Source of the DNA: Guptibacillus algicola
GTDB taxonomy: Bacteria; Bacillota; Bacilli; Bacillales; Guptibacillaceae
Length of the DNA: 64,000 nt
Direction: 5' to 3'
Assembly: GCF_020171805.1 (NCBI RefSeq)
Contig: NZ_JAIVAF010000003.1
Coordinates: forward strand, 806,001-870,000
Made by a program: the position numbers and the translations under genes
In this document: positions 18,781-30,366 of the stretch, one piece after another
How the letters are laid out: each line of letters starts with the position of its first letter
Numbering within the stretch: position 1 is the first letter of the stretch
Notes under the pieces: generated by a model
Database searches by the model: none
The model's input: only the letters and a program-made list of their open reading frames with translations
Told to the model about the DNA's origin: nothing

Positions 18781-19608
18781 GTGAGAAAAGAACTGTTTCA
18801 AGATACGGATGACCATACTTCACTAGCACTTCATTTCGGTGATGATGGTAGTTCTAAAAGTAAACTAAAAGCCGGTTTTTCAACTAGACATAACGGTGTA
18901 AGCAAGGAACCTTTTGCAAGTCTAAATCTCGGATTCCATGTGCCAGACCACTCACTCGATGTTCTGACAAATCGAAAGATACTTAGTAACAAGCTAGACA
19001 CACCGCTAGAGCATTGGGTAGTTGCAGAGCAAATTCATGGGAATGAAATCGCACATATCCGTTCAGCTGATAAGGGACGTGGTGCGACTGAACATGATTC
19101 TGCTATACCAAGTAAAGACGGTTTGTATACGGATGAAAAGGGAATCATGTTAGGTGCACTCTATGCAGACTGTGTTCCGCTCTTTTTTTACTCACCATCT
19201 GCGGAAAGGGTTGGAATTGCCCACGCAGGTTGGAAAGGAACAACGAAGGATATTGCTGGAGAGATGATTCAGAGGTGGCAAGAGGATGGTATCGACCCTA
19301 AGGACATTTTGACTGCAATAGGACCTTCGATTGGCAGTTGCTGTTATGAAGTTGACGACAGGGTAATAGAGAGTGTCATTCAAGTTGCGTTTGACTCTGA
19401 ACAATTCTTTACACGAAATGAAAATGACACTTATCAGCTCGATTTAAAAGCTGTGAATAAACACTTGTTTCTTAAAGCAGGCGTGCCAGAGAACAATATT
19501 TTTGTTAGCGACTATTGTACAAGCTGCAGTAACCTGTTTTTCTCTCACCGAAGCGAAAATGGTAAGACTGGAAGAATGATGGGTTACATTGGACTTGAGG
19601 AGGGTTAA
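18781..19608 (+). CDS. pgeF: Peptidoglycan editing factor PgeF / YlmD (LACC1-YfiH family)
   Basis: Family members are multicopper-oxidase-like proteins; the family has been assigned both a purine nucleoside phosphorylase/deaminase activity and a role in removing wrongly incorporated amino acids from peptidoglycan precursors. The 275-residue protein has the conserved metal/active-site set: His86 in AEQIHGN, Cys131 in ADCVPL, His148 in AHAGWKGT. The start is GTG after GAAGGGAT. It leads the ylmD-ylmE-sepF-ylmG-ylmH run of closely spaced genes. Confidence 0.93.
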   Translation: MRKELFQDTDDHTSLALHFGDDGSSKSKLKAGFSTRHNGVSKEPFASLNLGFHVPDHSLDVLTNRKILSNKLDTPLEHWVVAEQIHGNEIAHIRSADKGRGATEHDSAIPSKDGLYTDEKGIMLGALYADCVPLFFYSPSAERVGIAHAGWKGTTKDIAGEMIQRWQEDGIDPKDILTAIGPSIGSCCYEVDDRVIESVIQVAFDSEQFFTRNENDTYQLDLKAVNKHLFLKAGVPENNIFVSDYCTSCSNLFFSHRSENGKTGRMMGYIGLEEG

Positions 19609-19615
19609 CAGGGAA

Positions 19616-20284
19616 GTGGAAGTAAGAACAAATTTAGATCAAATCGTTTCGAAGATTAAAACAGCTGCACATCGATCTAACCGAAATCCAGAAGATGTGA
19701 ACATTATCGCGGTAACGAAATACGTTAGTGTCGATCGTGCCAAAGAAGCTGTTGATGCAGGTTTATCCCACCTTGGAGAAAATCGTCAAGAAGGCTTGAT
19801 CGAAAAAGTTGAAGCTTTTGAAGAACAGCCAGTGTGGCATTTCATAGGAACATTGCAATCTCGTAAGGTGAAGGAAATCATAGATCACGTGGATTATATT
19901 CACTCATTGGACCGTCGCTCTCTCGCGAAAGAGATCAACAAGAGAGCGTCTAGAAAGATGAAATGTTTTGTTCAAGTCAATGTTTCGGGAGAAGAATCCA
20001 AACATGGTTTAACACCTGAACATGTAATGCCTTTCGTTGAATCCCTAGAAAACTACCCAAATATTGAAGTCGTTGGTTTGATGACGATGGCTCCACATAT
20101 AAAAGATGCCGAAGAGATCAGAACTGTCTTTCAACGTTTGAAAGAACTTCAAATACTTATTCAAAAGTGTTCATTTAGCCACGCTCCTTGTAAAGAACTT
20201 TCTATGGGGATGTCTAATGATTACGAGATTGCAGTTGAAGAAGGTGCTACGTTTGTTCGTATCGGATCGTCTCTTGTTGGTTAA
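19616..20284 (+). CDS. ylmE: YggS-family PLP homeostasis protein (YlmE)
   Basis: Single-domain PLP-binding protein of the YggS/PROSC (PLPBP) family, which buffers pyridoxal phosphate and has no established catalytic reaction. The 222-residue protein has the fold-type III barrel with the PLP lysine Lys35 in IIAVTKYVS and the LGENRQEG loop, ending with the GMSNDYEIAVEEGATFVRIGS phosphate-binding segment. GTG 19616 is chosen because GAGGAGGG (19597-19604) precedes it; upstream TTG codons lie in pgeF. Confidence 0.93.
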   Translation: MEVRTNLDQIVSKIKTAAHRSNRNPEDVNIIAVTKYVSVDRAKEAVDAGLSHLGENRQEGLIEKVEAFEEQPVWHFIGTLQSRKVKEIIDHVDYIHSLDRRSLAKEINKRASRKMKCFVQVNVSGEESKHGLTPEHVMPFVESLENYPNIEVVGLMTMAPHIKDAEEIRTVFQRLKELQILIQKCSFSHAPCKELSMGMSNDYEIAVEEGATFVRIGSSLVG

Positions 20285-20313
20285 GAAAATAACAACTCCC
20301 GGAGGTGCAGGGA

Positions 20314-20760
20314 ATGGGAATTAAAACAAAGTTTAAGCAGTTCTTTGAGCTCGATGATGAACCAATAGAGTTCGAGGATGATGGTCAAACAACGTATGCT
20401 GATGACGATGAGTTAGAGAATTCAAGGGTTAGTCGTAACCAGAATAAGCAAAAGCAACAATCAAATCAAAATGTGGTCAGTTTGCAAAGTATCCACAAAA
20501 ACTCTAGAGTTGTGCTTGTTGAACCTAGAGTGTATGCTGAAGCTCAGGATATCGCAGATCATATAAAAAACCGTAAGTCTGTTGTGATGAACTTGCAGCA
20601 AATCCCACATGATCAGGCAAAGAGGATTGTTGATTTCTTAAGTGGAACGGTTTACGCTCTTGGCGGAGATATTCAGAAACTTGGTCCTGACACGTTCATG
20701 TGTACCCCGGATAATGTTGAAATCTCCGGTAACATTACCGATGAAATATTTGAAGATTAG
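20314..20760 (+). CDS. sepF: Cell division protein SepF
   Basis: FtsZ-binding division protein that forms curved polymers and aligns FtsZ filaments at the septum; it can partly replace FtsA. The 148-residue protein has a short N-terminal membrane-binding amphipathic segment ([15 protein letters not shown]), a Gln/Asn-rich linker (about 40-60), and the globular SepF domain with [24 protein letters not shown] 20314 follows GGAGGTG with normal spacing; the GTG at 20305 is part of that RBS. Confidence 0.95.
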   Translation: MGIKTKFKQFFELDDEPIEFEDDGQTTYADDDELENSRVSRNQNKQKQQSNQNVVSLQSIHKNSRVVLVEPRVYAEAQDIADHIKNRKSVVMNLQQIPHDQAKRIVDFLSGTVYALGGDIQKLGPDTFMCTPDNVEISGNITDEIFED

Positions 20761-20780
20761 TTCTAAGGAAGGTGAAGAAT

Positions 20781-21041
20781 TTGCAAATTGGTTATTTATT
20801 AGCACAAGTTTTACAGATTTATTCATGGATATTAATCATTTATATCTTTATGTCCTGGATTCCGAATGCTAGAGAGTCCTCCATTGGACAAATGATTGCA
20901 AGAGTTGCTGAACCATACCTTGCTCCGTTCCGCAAAATAATACCGCCGATCGGTGGAATGCTAGATATTTCCCCTATTGTTGCCATTTTTGCACTACAGT
21001 TCGCGCAATATGGAGTCATTGCTCTCTTTGGAATGATTTAG
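20781..21041 (+). CDS. ylmG: YggT-family membrane protein YlmG
   Basis: Small integral membrane protein of the YggT family, linked by context to cell division and membrane organisation; mechanism not known. The 86-residue protein has two hydrophobic helices flanking the conserved [11 protein letters not shown] and [24 protein letters not shown] segments. A TTG start at 20781 is preferred: AAGGAAGG lies eight bases upstream, while GTG 20772 is inside that RBS. It sits between sepF and ylmH as in B. subtilis. Confidence 0.9.
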   Translation: [86 protein letters not shown]

Positions 21042-21048
21042 TAAGACT

Positions 21049-21822
21049 ATGTCAATATACGAACACTATCGAGCTGAAGAACGAAATTTTGTTGATCGAG
21101 TGTTAGAATGGCAAGGAGAAGTAGAAGAAAGATATTCTCCAAAGCTGACGGATTTCCTAGATCCACGAGAGCAGGATATCGTAACCCAAATAATTGGAAA
21201 TCATCCAGAAGTGAGCGTGTCCTTTTCAGGCGCAGTGGACGGAGCAGAACGACAGCGTGCACTGCTTCTTCCCCCTTATCTAACAGCAACAACAGAAGAT
21301 TATGCAGTAGTTGCATTAGAAATTACATATCCGTCTAAATTCGTTTCGTTATCACACCCAGATCTTTTAGGTGCTTTAATGGGACTAGGATTAAAACGGG
21401 AAAAATTCGGTGATATTTACGTGATGGATGGTCACGCACAGTTAATCGTGGCGGAAGAAGTAGCGGAGTATATTAAAATAAACTTAAACCAGGCTGGAAA
21501 AGCGTCGATATCACCAGAAGTGATTCCGATTACAAAGGTTAATGTTCCACCTACTAGGTGGGAAGAGCAAACTGGTACTGTGAGTAGCCTTCGGCTAGAT
21601 GCAGTTTTAGCAGAAGTATACAACTTATCTCGTTCTAAAGTATCTCCAATGATCGAGCATGAACGTGCAAAATTAAATTGGAAGGTCGTTGATCAACCTT
21701 CAACCGAAATAAAAGCGGGTGATTATCTTTCCCTTCGAGGTTCAGGTAGAAGCAAAATCAACACGATCGATGGTAAGACAAAGAAGGGTAAATGGCGAAT
21801 CACGTATAGTATAAGAAAATAA
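21049..21822 (+). CDS. ylmH: S4-domain RNA-binding protein YlmH
   Basis: A 257-residue protein with a C-terminal S4 RNA-binding domain (about residues 182-240, LRLDAVLAEVYNLSRSKVSPMIEHERAKLNWK) and the YlmH N-terminal domain. In B. subtilis YlmH is reported to bind stalled 50S-nascent chain complexes in a RqcH-independent quality-control route; rqcH itself is also in this window. Starts with ATG seven bases after ylmG, so probably co-translated. Confidence 0.92.
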   Translation: MSIYEHYRAEERNFVDRVLEWQGEVEERYSPKLTDFLDPREQDIVTQIIGNHPEVSVSFSGAVDGAERQRALLLPPYLTATTEDYAVVALEITYPSKFVSLSHPDLLGALMGLGLKREKFGDIYVMDGHAQLIVAEEVAEYIKINLNQAGKASISPEVIPITKVNVPPTRWEEQTGTVSSLRLDAVLAEVYNLSRSKVSPMIEHERAKLNWKVVDQPSTEIKAGDYLSLRGSGRSKINTIDGKTKKGKWRITYSIRK

Positions 21823-21906
21823 TTTGTCATATTTAGAAGGATTGTCCAAAAGGATTGTCGAATTACGAGTTGGGACATAAAAGAGAGCAAACCGGAGGTG
21901 GCTGAA

Positions 21907-22407
21907 TTGCCTTTAACACCATTAGACATTCATAACAAAGAGTTTACTCGCGGATTCCGCGGTTATGATGAAGACGAGGTAAATGAATTTCTAGATCAAG
22001 TCATTAAAGATTATGAAACTGTTATCAGAGAAAAGAAAGAGCTTAACGAGAGAGTTAAGATTCTTGAAGAAAGACTAGGACACTTCTCAAACCTTGAGGA
22101 AACACTGAACAAATCGATTCTTGTCGCGCAAGAAACTGCAGAAGAAGTCAAGCAGAGTGCAACGAAAGAATCTCGTTTGATCCTTAAGGAAGCAGAGAAG
22201 AACGCAGATCGCATCATTAATGATTCTCTAGCAAAAGCAAGAAAGATATCAATGGAAAATGAAGAGTTGAAAAAACAAGCTTCCGTATACCGTACACGTT
22301 TCCGCATGCTTGTTGAAGCTCAACTTGAAATGCTTACAAACGAAGATTGGGACGGGCTAGCTGCACGTTTTGATGAAGAAGAAGAGCAGATTCAAGAGAA
22401 CGCATAA
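21907..22407 (+). CDS. divIVA: Cell pole / division site protein DivIVA
   Basis: Coiled-coil protein that senses negative membrane curvature, recruits MinJ/MinCD and anchors chromosome origins in sporulation. The 166-residue protein begins PLTPLDIHNKEFTRGFRGYDEDEVNEF, the conserved lipid-binding domain with the exposed Phe/Arg hook (FTRGFRG), followed by long heptad coiled coil to about residue 150 and an acidic tail. TTG 21907 matches the family start and has GGAGGTG six bases before it. Confidence 0.96.
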   Translation: MPLTPLDIHNKEFTRGFRGYDEDEVNEFLDQVIKDYETVIREKKELNERVKILEERLGHFSNLEETLNKSILVAQETAEEVKQSATKESRLILKEAEKNADRIINDSLAKARKISMENEELKKQASVYRTRFRMLVEAQLEMLTNEDWDGLAARFDEEEEQIQENA

Positions 22408-22434
22408 ATCTTTCAACATTTATACCGCATTTTC

Positions 22435-22464
22435 TTGACTTATTAAAATTAAATACACTATACT
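22435..22464 (+). promoter_or_regulatory. Sigma-A promoter of ileS
   Basis: TTGACT (22435-22440), an 18-base spacer and TATACT (22459-22464), about 100 bases upstream of the T-box core. Confidence 0.65.
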
Positions 22465-22549
22465 TTTGATATACTTACGAATGTTACTCCTATAAATAGG
22501 GTTAACTACGCATTTCAAAAGCATAAATGATTAAGAAATGGACGATACT

Positions 22550-22808
22550 GTTTCTTACAAATAAGTGATAAAGAACGACTGCGATGGGAAGAGTAACTGA
22601 TTTACCTTAACAAAGCGAGCTGGGGTTGGTGTGAGCCCGGTGTTAAGCATTCAGTGAAAATCATCCCTGAGTCCCGAGCTGAACAATAAGTAAGCCCCGG
22701 CGTATCATTCACGTTACGAATGCAAAGTGAGCACAGGTCTGTGCTTAAGTTGGGTGGTACCACGGGAAAACCTTCTCGTCCCTATTTAGGGATGAGGAGG
22801 TTTTTTAT
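22550..22808 (+). promoter_or_regulatory. T-box riboswitch (tRNA-Ile) upstream of ileS
   Basis: Leader RNA that reads uncharged tRNA-Ile. Visible parts: Stem I with AGCTGGGG near 22619 pairing to CCCGAGCT near 22673, an isoleucine specifier candidate AUC at 22660-22662 (or 22663-22665), the T-box sequence TGGGTGGTACCACGGG (22751-22766), and a terminator whose arms (22769-22782 and 22789-22802) end in a T run. Uncharged tRNA would favour the antiterminator that pairs with the T-box bulge. Confidence 0.95.
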
Positions 22809-22856
22809 GTTTACGGAGACAGAATGCGGCGTTTTGATTTTGAAGGAGGAAAGGAC

Positions 22857-25613
22857 ATGAGCTTTAAAGAAACACTGTTAATGCCAAAAACAAAGTTCCC
22901 AATGCGTGGAAATTTGCCAAACAAAGAGCCTGATATGCAAAAAGAATGGGAAGAAAATAATCTTTATGAGAAGGTACAGGAAAGAACGAAAGATCGTCCT
23001 CTTTTCGTATTGCACGATGGCCCTCCGTACGCGAATGGAGATATCCACATCGGGCACGCTGAAAACAAAGTGTTGAAGGACATGATCGTGCGTTACAAAT
23101 CTATGAATGGATTTAATGCTCCATATGTTCCAGGTTGGGATACACACGGTCTACCGATCGAGCAGGCACTAACGAAAAAAGGTGTTGATCGTAAGAAGTT
23201 AACGGTAGCTGAATTCCGTAAGAAGTGTGAAGAGTATGCCCTTAAACAAGTTGACCGCCAGCGTGAGCAGTTCAAACGTCTTGGTGTACGAGGAGACTGG
23301 GATAACCCATATATCACACTCAACAAAGGCTATGAAGCTCAACAAATCAAAGTATTTGGAGAAATGGCGAAGCGTGGCTATATTTACAAAGATAAGAAAA
23401 CCGTTTATTGGTCTCCAACTTCTGAATCGGCTCTAGCCGAAGCTGAAATCGAATATCAAGACAAACGATCTCCTTCAATTTATGTAGGGTTCCAAGTAAA
23501 GGATGGAAAAGGTGTATTGGATGGAGATGAGAAGTTCATCATCTGGACAACTACTCCTTGGACGATTCCTTCTAACCTTGCGATCGCCTTGAATGCATCA
23601 TTTGAATATAGCGTAGTGGAAGCAGATGGAAACAAGTTTATCGTCGCTTCTGAACTACTGGATCAACTAAAAGAAGAATTTGAATGGAATAGCGTCAAAG
23701 AACTTAAGCGTGTAAAAGGTAGCGAACTTGAGTATGTAACGGCTCAACACCCTCTTTACGATCGTGAGTCCCTCGTGATTCTAGGAGATCACGTAACGCT
23801 AGATGCTGGTACTGGTTGCGTTCATACAGCTCCTGGTCATGGTGAAGACGACTATGCGATCGGAAGAAAGTATAACCTTGAAATCCTTTGCCCAGTAGAT
23901 GAAAAAGGTGTCTTCACAAACGAAGCACCTGGATTTGAAGGGTTGTTCTATGATAAAGCAAACAAGCCGATCACCGAAAAGCTTGAAGAAGCTGGAGCAC
24001 TTGTTAAGCTTTCGTTCTTTACGCACTCTTATCCGCATGACTGGCGTACAAAGAAGCCGATCATCTTCCGTGCTACTGAACAGTGGTTTGCTTCGATCAA
24101 GCAATTTAGACCTGAACTATTACAAGCCGTAGCCGACGTAGAATGGTTCCCTTCTTGGGGAGAAATTCGTCTACACAACATGGTAAAAGACAGAGAAGAT
24201 TGGTGTATTTCCCGTCAGCGTGCATGGGGCGTTCCAATTCCGGTCTTCTACGGTGAGAACGATGAGCCAATTCTAACGGATGAAACCATTGACCATGTGT
24301 CAGAGTTATTCAGACAGCACGGTTCAAACATCTGGTTTGAATGGGATGCAAAAGAACTCTTACCAGAAGGATTCACGTCAGAACATAGTCCAAACGGTAC
24401 GTTCCGTAAAGAAATGGATATCATGGATGTTTGGTTCGACTCTGGTTCTTCTCATCAAGCAGTACTTGAAGAGCGCAATGATCTTGCTCGTCCTGCAGAC
24501 TTGTATCTTGAAGGCTCCGACCAATACCGTGGTTGGTTTAACTCCTCCCTATCAACTTCTGTAGCAGTTACAGGAAAAGCACCATATAAGGCAGTACTGA
24601 GTCATGGATTTGTTCTTGATGGTGAAGGTAAGAAGATGAGTAAGTCATTAGGTAACGTTATGGTACCAAACGATGTGATGAAGCAGCTCGGAGCTGACAT
24701 CCTGAGGTTGTGGGTTTCTTCTGCTGACTACCAGGCTGATGTTAGAGTTTCGAACGAGATCCTCAAACAAGTAGCGGAAGTGTACAGAAAGATTCGTAAT
24801 ACGTTCCGATTCATGCTAGGAAACTTAGAAGGCTTCGATCCGGAAGTGAATAGCGTTTCATATGAAAATCTTAGCGAGCTCGATCAATACATGCTTGTGA
24901 AGTTAAATAACGTGGTGACGAAAGTGAAGAAAGCTTATGATGAGTATCAGTTCTTAACTGTTTACAATACGATCCATAACTTCTTTACAACAGAGATGAG
25001 CTCATTCTATCTCGATATCGCAAAAGATACGCTTTACATCGAGCATGAAGATCATCCTAAGCGCCGAGCGATTCAAACAGTTCTCTATCAAACAGCTGTA
25101 GCATTAACGAAGCTTCTTTCACCAATCATTCCACATACTGCTGAAGAAGTATGGCAGTTTGTCCCTGGTGAAAAAGAAGAATATGTTCAGCTTTCTGATA
25201 TGCCTGAAGGGAAGAACTTTGAAGGAACTGCTGATCTAGAAAGCAAATGGGATCAAGTCATGGACCTTCGTGATGAAGTTCTTAAAGCTCTTGAAGAAGC
25301 TCGAAATGAAAAGAAAATTGGTAAGTCACTAACAGCGGAGCTTCATATCTATGCAGATGGTGAAGCGAAACAGCTTCTAGAAAGCATCACTAACCTTGAT
25401 AAGCTTCTAATCGTTTCTGCTGCATCAGTTGCGGGTAGCAAATCTGAAGCACCATCAGAAGCGAAAGATTATGAAGAGCTTTCGATCGTGGTCTCACCAG
25501 CAGAAGGCGAAACATGTGAACGTTGCTGGAGAGTAACGAAGACAGTTGGTCAAGACGAAACATATCCAACCCTTTGCGTGGATTGTGCTGAAACTGTGAA
25601 AAACCATTATTAA
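22857..25613 (+). CDS. ileS: Isoleucyl-tRNA synthetase
   Basis: Class I aminoacyl-tRNA synthetase charging tRNA-Ile, with editing of valine. From ATG 22857 the protein has 918 residues. It shows the HIGH motif at 64-67, a CP1 editing domain (region around [11 protein letters not shown]), the KMSKS motif at 593-597, and a C-terminal zinc-binding Cys set (CERCWR and CVDC). AAGGAGG at 22843-22849 decides the start; an upstream ATG at 22824 has no RBS and lies just after the T-box terminator. Confidence 0.98.
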   Translation: MSFKETLLMPKTKFPMRGNLPNKEPDMQKEWEENNLYEKVQERTKDRPLFVLHDGPPYANGDIHIGHAENKVLKDMIVRYKSMNGFNAPYVPGWDTHGLPIEQALTKKGVDRKKLTVAEFRKKCEEYALKQVDRQREQFKRLGVRGDWDNPYITLNKGYEAQQIKVFGEMAKRGYIYKDKKTVYWSPTSESALAEAEIEYQDKRSPSIYVGFQVKDGKGVLDGDEKFIIWTTTPWTIPSNLAIALNASFEYSVVEADGNKFIVASELLDQLKEEFEWNSVKELKRVKGSELEYVTAQHPLYDRESLVILGDHVTLDAGTGCVHTAPGHGEDDYAIGRKYNLEILCPVDEKGVFTNEAPGFEGLFYDKANKPITEKLEEAGALVKLSFFTHSYPHDWRTKKPIIFRATEQWFASIKQFRPELLQAVADVEWFPSWGEIRLHNMVKDREDWCISRQRAWGVPIPVFYGENDEPILTDETIDHVSELFRQHGSNIWFEWDAKELLPEGFTSEHSPNGTFRKEMDIMDVWFDSGSSHQAVLEERNDLARPADLYLEGSDQYRGWFNSSLSTSVAVTGKAPYKAVLSHGFVLDGEGKKMSKSLGNVMVPNDVMKQLGADILRLWVSSADYQADVRVSNEILKQVAEVYRKIRNTFRFMLGNLEGFDPEVNSVSYENLSELDQYMLVKLNNVVTKVKKAYDEYQFLTVYNTIHNFFTTEMSSFYLDIAKDTLYIEHEDHPKRRAIQTVLYQTAVALTKLLSPIIPHTAEEVWQFVPGEKEEYVQLSDMPEGKNFEGTADLESKWDQVMDLRDEVLKALEEARNEKKIGKSLTAELHIYADGEAKQLLESITNLDKLLIVSAASVAGSKSEAPSEAKDYEELSIVVSPAEGETCERCWRVTKTVGQDETYPTLCVDCAETVKNHY

Positions 25614-25616
25614 GAT

Positions 25617-25649
25617 AAAAGGCGCTTTGCAAAATGCAAAGCGCTTTTT
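25617..25649 (+). terminator. Terminator after ileS
   Basis: Nine-bp perfect stem GCGCTTTGC (25622-25630) with GCAAAGCGC (25636-25644) and a T run. Confidence 0.9.
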
Positions 25650-25731
25650 ATACGGTTGACGTTCACATTGTACAGGAGTGAATCCTGTGCTAAACTTTCA
25701 TAGGAAGTATCATTTGATCGGGGGAGCGCAT

Positions 25732-26193
25732 GTGTGGAAATATTTAATAGCCATTGGCATCATACTATTTGATCAGTGGACCAAATGGCTTGTTGTTAAA
25801 AACATGGAATATGGGGAGACAATTAAGCTGATCAACGACTTTCTTTATCTGACTTCACATCGAAACCGAGGAGCTGCATTTGGTATTCTTCAAGGTCAGA
25901 TGATTTTCTTTTATATTATAACGGTTATCGTGATTGCCGCTGTTTTATATTATATGAAGCAATATAAACATAGCCGTTTCGTCAGTGTTACTCTCGCCTT
26001 GATTTTAGGCGGTGCAGTTGGGAATTTCATTGACCGTATTTTTAGAGGAGAAGTCGTCGATTTTGTTGACACATATATCTTCTCGTATGATTTTCCGATT
26101 TTCAATGTGGCAGATGCTTCGCTCGTTATAGGAGTGATCCTCATTTTTATCGGAACTATATTTGAAGGCAAGCAAGCTGAAGGGGATAAGTAA
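25732..26193 (+). CDS. lspA: Lipoprotein signal peptidase (signal peptidase II)
   Basis: Membrane aspartic peptidase that removes signal peptides from diacylglyceryl-prolipoproteins. The 153-residue protein has four membrane helices and both catalytic-aspartate motifs: [15 protein letters not shown] and [14 protein letters not shown] 25732 is chosen because GGGGGAG lies just upstream and the protein then starts at the first helix; an in-frame upstream extension from 25678 would add a polar tail unlike the family. It overlaps the next gene by one base (TAATG). Confidence 0.94.
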   Translation: MWKYLIAIGIILFDQWTKWLVVKNMEYGETIKLINDFLYLTSHRNRGAAFGILQGQMIFFYIITVIVIAAVLYYMKQYKHSRFVSVTLALILGGAVGNFIDRIFRGEVVDFVDTYIFSYDFPIFNVADASLVIGVILIFIGTIFEGKQAEGDK

Positions 26194-27104
26194 TGGAAAA
26201 GTATACATTTACAGTAACACAAGAAAATAAAGGTCAACGAATCGATAAGTTGATCCCATCATTTGATCAAGAATGGACCCGTAGCCAGATTCAAACCTGG
26301 ATCAAAGAAGAGAACATTCAAGTTAACGGTGAATCCGTAAAAGGAAATTACAAAGTTTCTGAAGACGACGAAATCGTCGTGATGGTGCCGGAACCAGAAA
26401 CACTTGAAGTTGTTCCTGAAGATCTTAATCTAGATATCGTTTATGAAGATCAAGATGTTCTTGTGGTTAATAAACCGAGAGGCATGGTTGTACACCCAGC
26501 ACCAGGTCATCCAAACGGAACGCTTGTGAACGGGTTGATGCATCAGGTTAAGGATCTTAGCGGGATTAATGGCGTCATTCGCCCAGGTATCGTTCATCGA
26601 ATCGATAAAGATACGTCTGGTCTATTGATGGTTGCTAAAAATGACAACGCTCATGAATCACTTGTGAAACAACTTCAAGCGAAAACGGTAAATCGTCGTT
26701 ACAAGGCGATCGTACATGGTAACATCCAGCATGATGTCGGCACGATCGATGCGCCGATTGGTCGTGATAAACAAGAAAGACAGAGAATGACCGTTACGGA
26801 TGAGCAAAGTCGTGATGCAGTTACGCACTTTAAAGTGTTAGAACGTTACGACCACTACACATATGTAGAGTGTCAGCTAGAAACAGGACGAACGCACCAA
26901 ATTCGCGTTCATATGAAATACATCGATCACCCTGTTGCAGGGGATCCAAAGTATGGTCCAAGAAAGAAATCGTTACCGATCGATGGGCAAGCATTACATG
27001 CTGGCGTATTGGGCTTTGAACATCCAGTGTCTGGGGAATGGCTTGAATTTTCACGTGAAGTACCTGAAGACATGGAACAGCTTTTAAAGCGATTAAGAAG
27101 ATAA
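26193..27104 (+). CDS. rluD: RluD-type 23S rRNA pseudouridine synthase (YlyB)
   Basis: Converts specific uridines of 23S rRNA to pseudouridine. The 303-residue protein has an N-terminal S4 RNA-binding domain (about 13-75) and the RluA-family catalytic domain with the HRIDKDTSG motif, catalytic Asp138, and the C-terminal GRTHQIRVH motif. Translationally coupled to lspA, as ylyB is in B. subtilis. The exact target uridines cannot be read from the sequence. Confidence 0.93.
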   Translation: MEKYTFTVTQENKGQRIDKLIPSFDQEWTRSQIQTWIKEENIQVNGESVKGNYKVSEDDEIVVMVPEPETLEVVPEDLNLDIVYEDQDVLVVNKPRGMVVHPAPGHPNGTLVNGLMHQVKDLSGINGVIRPGIVHRIDKDTSGLLMVAKNDNAHESLVKQLQAKTVNRRYKAIVHGNIQHDVGTIDAPIGRDKQERQRMTVTDEQSRDAVTHFKVLERYDHYTYVECQLETGRTHQIRVHMKYIDHPVAGDPKYGPRKKSLPIDGQALHAGVLGFEHPVSGEWLEFSREVPEDMEQLLKRLRR

Positions 27105-27111
27105 AGAGGTG

Positions 27112-27140
27112 TTGACAGGGTTTCATCACTCTGCCATACT
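27112..27140 (+). promoter_or_regulatory. Sigma-A promoter of the pyr operon
   Basis: TTGACA (27112-27117), exactly 17 bases, then CATACT (27135-27140), placed just before the first pyr attenuator. Confidence 0.8.
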
Positions 27141-27154
27141 ACATGTAGACAATA

Positions 27155-27270
27155 TAGCAATCCTTTAAAGATGGTCCCGTGAGGCTGCAAAGGAACAAAG
27201 GCTATGTACTGAACGTACATTTTGTATGCCCAAAACCCTTTTGCTCTCATGGCAAGAGGGTTTTTTATGA
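27155..27270 (+). promoter_or_regulatory. PyrR-dependent attenuator 1 (before pyrR)
   Basis: The stretch ATCCTTTAAAGATGGTCC ... GTGAGGCTGCAAAGGA (about 27159-27194) is the PyrR-binding anti-antiterminator type. It is followed by an intrinsic terminator, arms 27233-27244 and 27252-27263, with a T run to 27266. UMP-bound PyrR would hold the binding loop and let the terminator form. Confidence 0.9.
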
Positions 27271-27275
27271 CTTAG

Positions 27276-27854
<579 letters not shown>

Positions 27855-27859
27855 AAAAA

Positions 27860-27970
27860 CACAATACGTGCTCCCTTTAAGGTAGTCCAGAGAGACAGCC
27901 AAGGGAGGAGACGCTGTTCATTTAGGACACGCGTGTACCTCCTTGCGGCTAAGCGAGGAGTTTTTTTATA
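27860..27970 (+). promoter_or_regulatory. PyrR-dependent attenuator 2 (pyrR-pyrP)
   Basis: CTCCCTTTAAGGTAGTCCAGAG ... GCCAAGGGAGG forms the PyrR-binding hairpin (about 27871-27908). A terminator follows: CTCCTTGC (27939-27946) pairs with GCGAGGAG (27953-27960), then seven T residues. Confidence 0.9.
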
Positions 27971-28011
27971 CCTTCTTAGCCGGGACGCACATTCAAGGAG
28001 GAAAAAAAACG

Positions 28012-29325
28012 ATGAAACAAGAATTAGGAATCCGTGAAGTACCAAAGGCAACAACCTGGGTTACATTGAGTCTCCAGCATCTTTTCGCAATGTTCGGAGC
28101 TACCATCCTCGTACCATTCTTAGTTGGTCTTGATCCAGCAGTCGCACTTGCTTCAAGTGGACTTGGTACACTTGCATACTTACTGATTACAAGAGGGAAA
28201 ATTCCAGCATATCTAGGGTCATCATTTGCTTTTATCGCTCCGATCATTTCAGCAGTATCACTTGGTGGGCCTGAAGGAGCAATGATTGGGACGTTCTTCG
28301 CTGGAATCGTCTACGGCGTTGTTGCCATTACGATACGGGCAGCAGGCTTGAATTGGCTACTTAGGCTCTTACCACCGATTGTCGTAGGCCCTGTTATCAT
28401 GGTGATCGGTCTTGGGCTTGCGGGTACTGCAATCAGTATGGCTATGAACAACCCTGTAACGGAAGCTTATAGTGGCATACATTTTACAGTAGCGCTCGTG
28501 ACGTTAGGCGTTACAATTGCAGCTTCCATCTTCTTAAGAGGTTTTCTAAGCCTTCTTCCAATCTTAATCGGAATCGTTTCTGGCTATTCGTTCGCTTATT
28601 TTATGGGACTCGTAGACTTTTCGCCTGTTCGTGAAGCGTCACTGTTCCAAGTGCCTGACTTCATCATCCCATTTGCGGATTACAACCCGGTACAAGTGTT
28701 TTCATGGGAAATCCTGTTCGTGATGGTTCCGATCGCACTAGTGACAATCGCTGAACATATCGGTGACCAGATGGTGCTGAGTAAAGTAGCTGGTCGCAAC
28801 TTCTTGAAAACACCTGGGCTGCACAGGTCGATCCTAGGGGACGGTGTTGCAACGATGATCGCATCGTTTCTAGGTGGACCACCGAATACAACTTACGGGG
28901 AAAACATTGGTGTACTTGCAATCACTAGAGTGTTCAGTGTGTTTGTTATCGGAGGTGCAGCATTACTAGCACTTATCTTTGGATTTATCGGTAAGGTATC
29001 AGCCCTCATTTCTACTATTCCAACAGCGGTAATGGGCGGGGTATCCATCCTTCTTTTCGGAATTATCGCTTCATCTGGACTACGCATGCTTATCGATAAC
29101 AAAATCGACTTAGGTGAGAAAAGAAACTTAATCATTTCATCCGTAATTTTAGTACTAGGTGTAGGTGGTGCCTTCATTCAGGTAACTGAGCAGCTTCAAA
29201 TCGCTGGAATGGCGCTTGCTACGATCATTGGAATCTTCTTGAACCTCGTCCTTCCTGGGGGAGGCACGCAGGAATCGATTGAAAGTATGTTTGAAGAGAA
29301 TGAAGAAGATCATACAGCTGCATAG
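28012..29325 (+). CDS. pyrP: Uracil permease PyrP (NCS2 family)
   Basis: Proton-coupled uracil uptake transporter of the nucleobase-cation symporter-2 family. The 437-residue protein has about 12-14 membrane segments with the family motifs ALASSGLGTLAYLL, the substrate-site helix EHIGDQMVLSK, and the GGPPNTTYGENIGVLAITRV motif. AAGGAGG at 27996-28001 decides ATG 28012; the longer in-frame extension upstream runs through the attenuator. Lies between attenuators 2 and 3. Confidence 0.95.
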   Translation: MKQELGIREVPKATTWVTLSLQHLFAMFGATILVPFLVGLDPAVALASSGLGTLAYLLITRGKIPAYLGSSFAFIAPIISAVSLGGPEGAMIGTFFAGIVYGVVAITIRAAGLNWLLRLLPPIVVGPVIMVIGLGLAGTAISMAMNNPVTEAYSGIHFTVALVTLGVTIAASIFLRGFLSLLPILIGIVSGYSFAYFMGLVDFSPVREASLFQVPDFIIPFADYNPVQVFSWEILFVMVPIALVTIAEHIGDQMVLSKVAGRNFLKTPGLHRSILGDGVATMIASFLGGPPNTTYGENIGVLAITRVFSVFVIGGAALLALIFGFIGKVSALISTIPTAVMGGVSILLFGIIASSGLRMLIDNKIDLGEKRNLIISSVILVLGVGGAFIQVTEQLQIAGMALATIIGIFLNLVLPGGGTQESIESMFEENEEDHTAA

Positions 29326-29327
29326 TA

Positions 29328-29435
29328 ACATCCTTTAAAAAGGTACAGAGAGACCTAAAAGGGTGAGGAATAGGCGCGAGAACCATCGCGTCCACTTTTC
29401 TACACCCTGAGACTGCTCAGGGTGTTTTTTTATGC
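29328..29435 (+). promoter_or_regulatory. PyrR-dependent attenuator 3 (pyrP-pyrB)
   Basis: ATCCTTTAAAAAGGTACAGAGAGACC ... AAGGGTG gives the PyrR-binding element (about 29332-29366). The terminator is ACACCCTGAG (29402-29411) pairing with CTCAGGGTGT (29416-29425) and a T run to 29431. Confidence 0.9.
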
Positions 29436-29457
29436 CAGGATCGATGAAGAAAATTGA

Positions 29458-30365
<908 letters not shown>

Positions 30366-30366
<1 letters not shown>
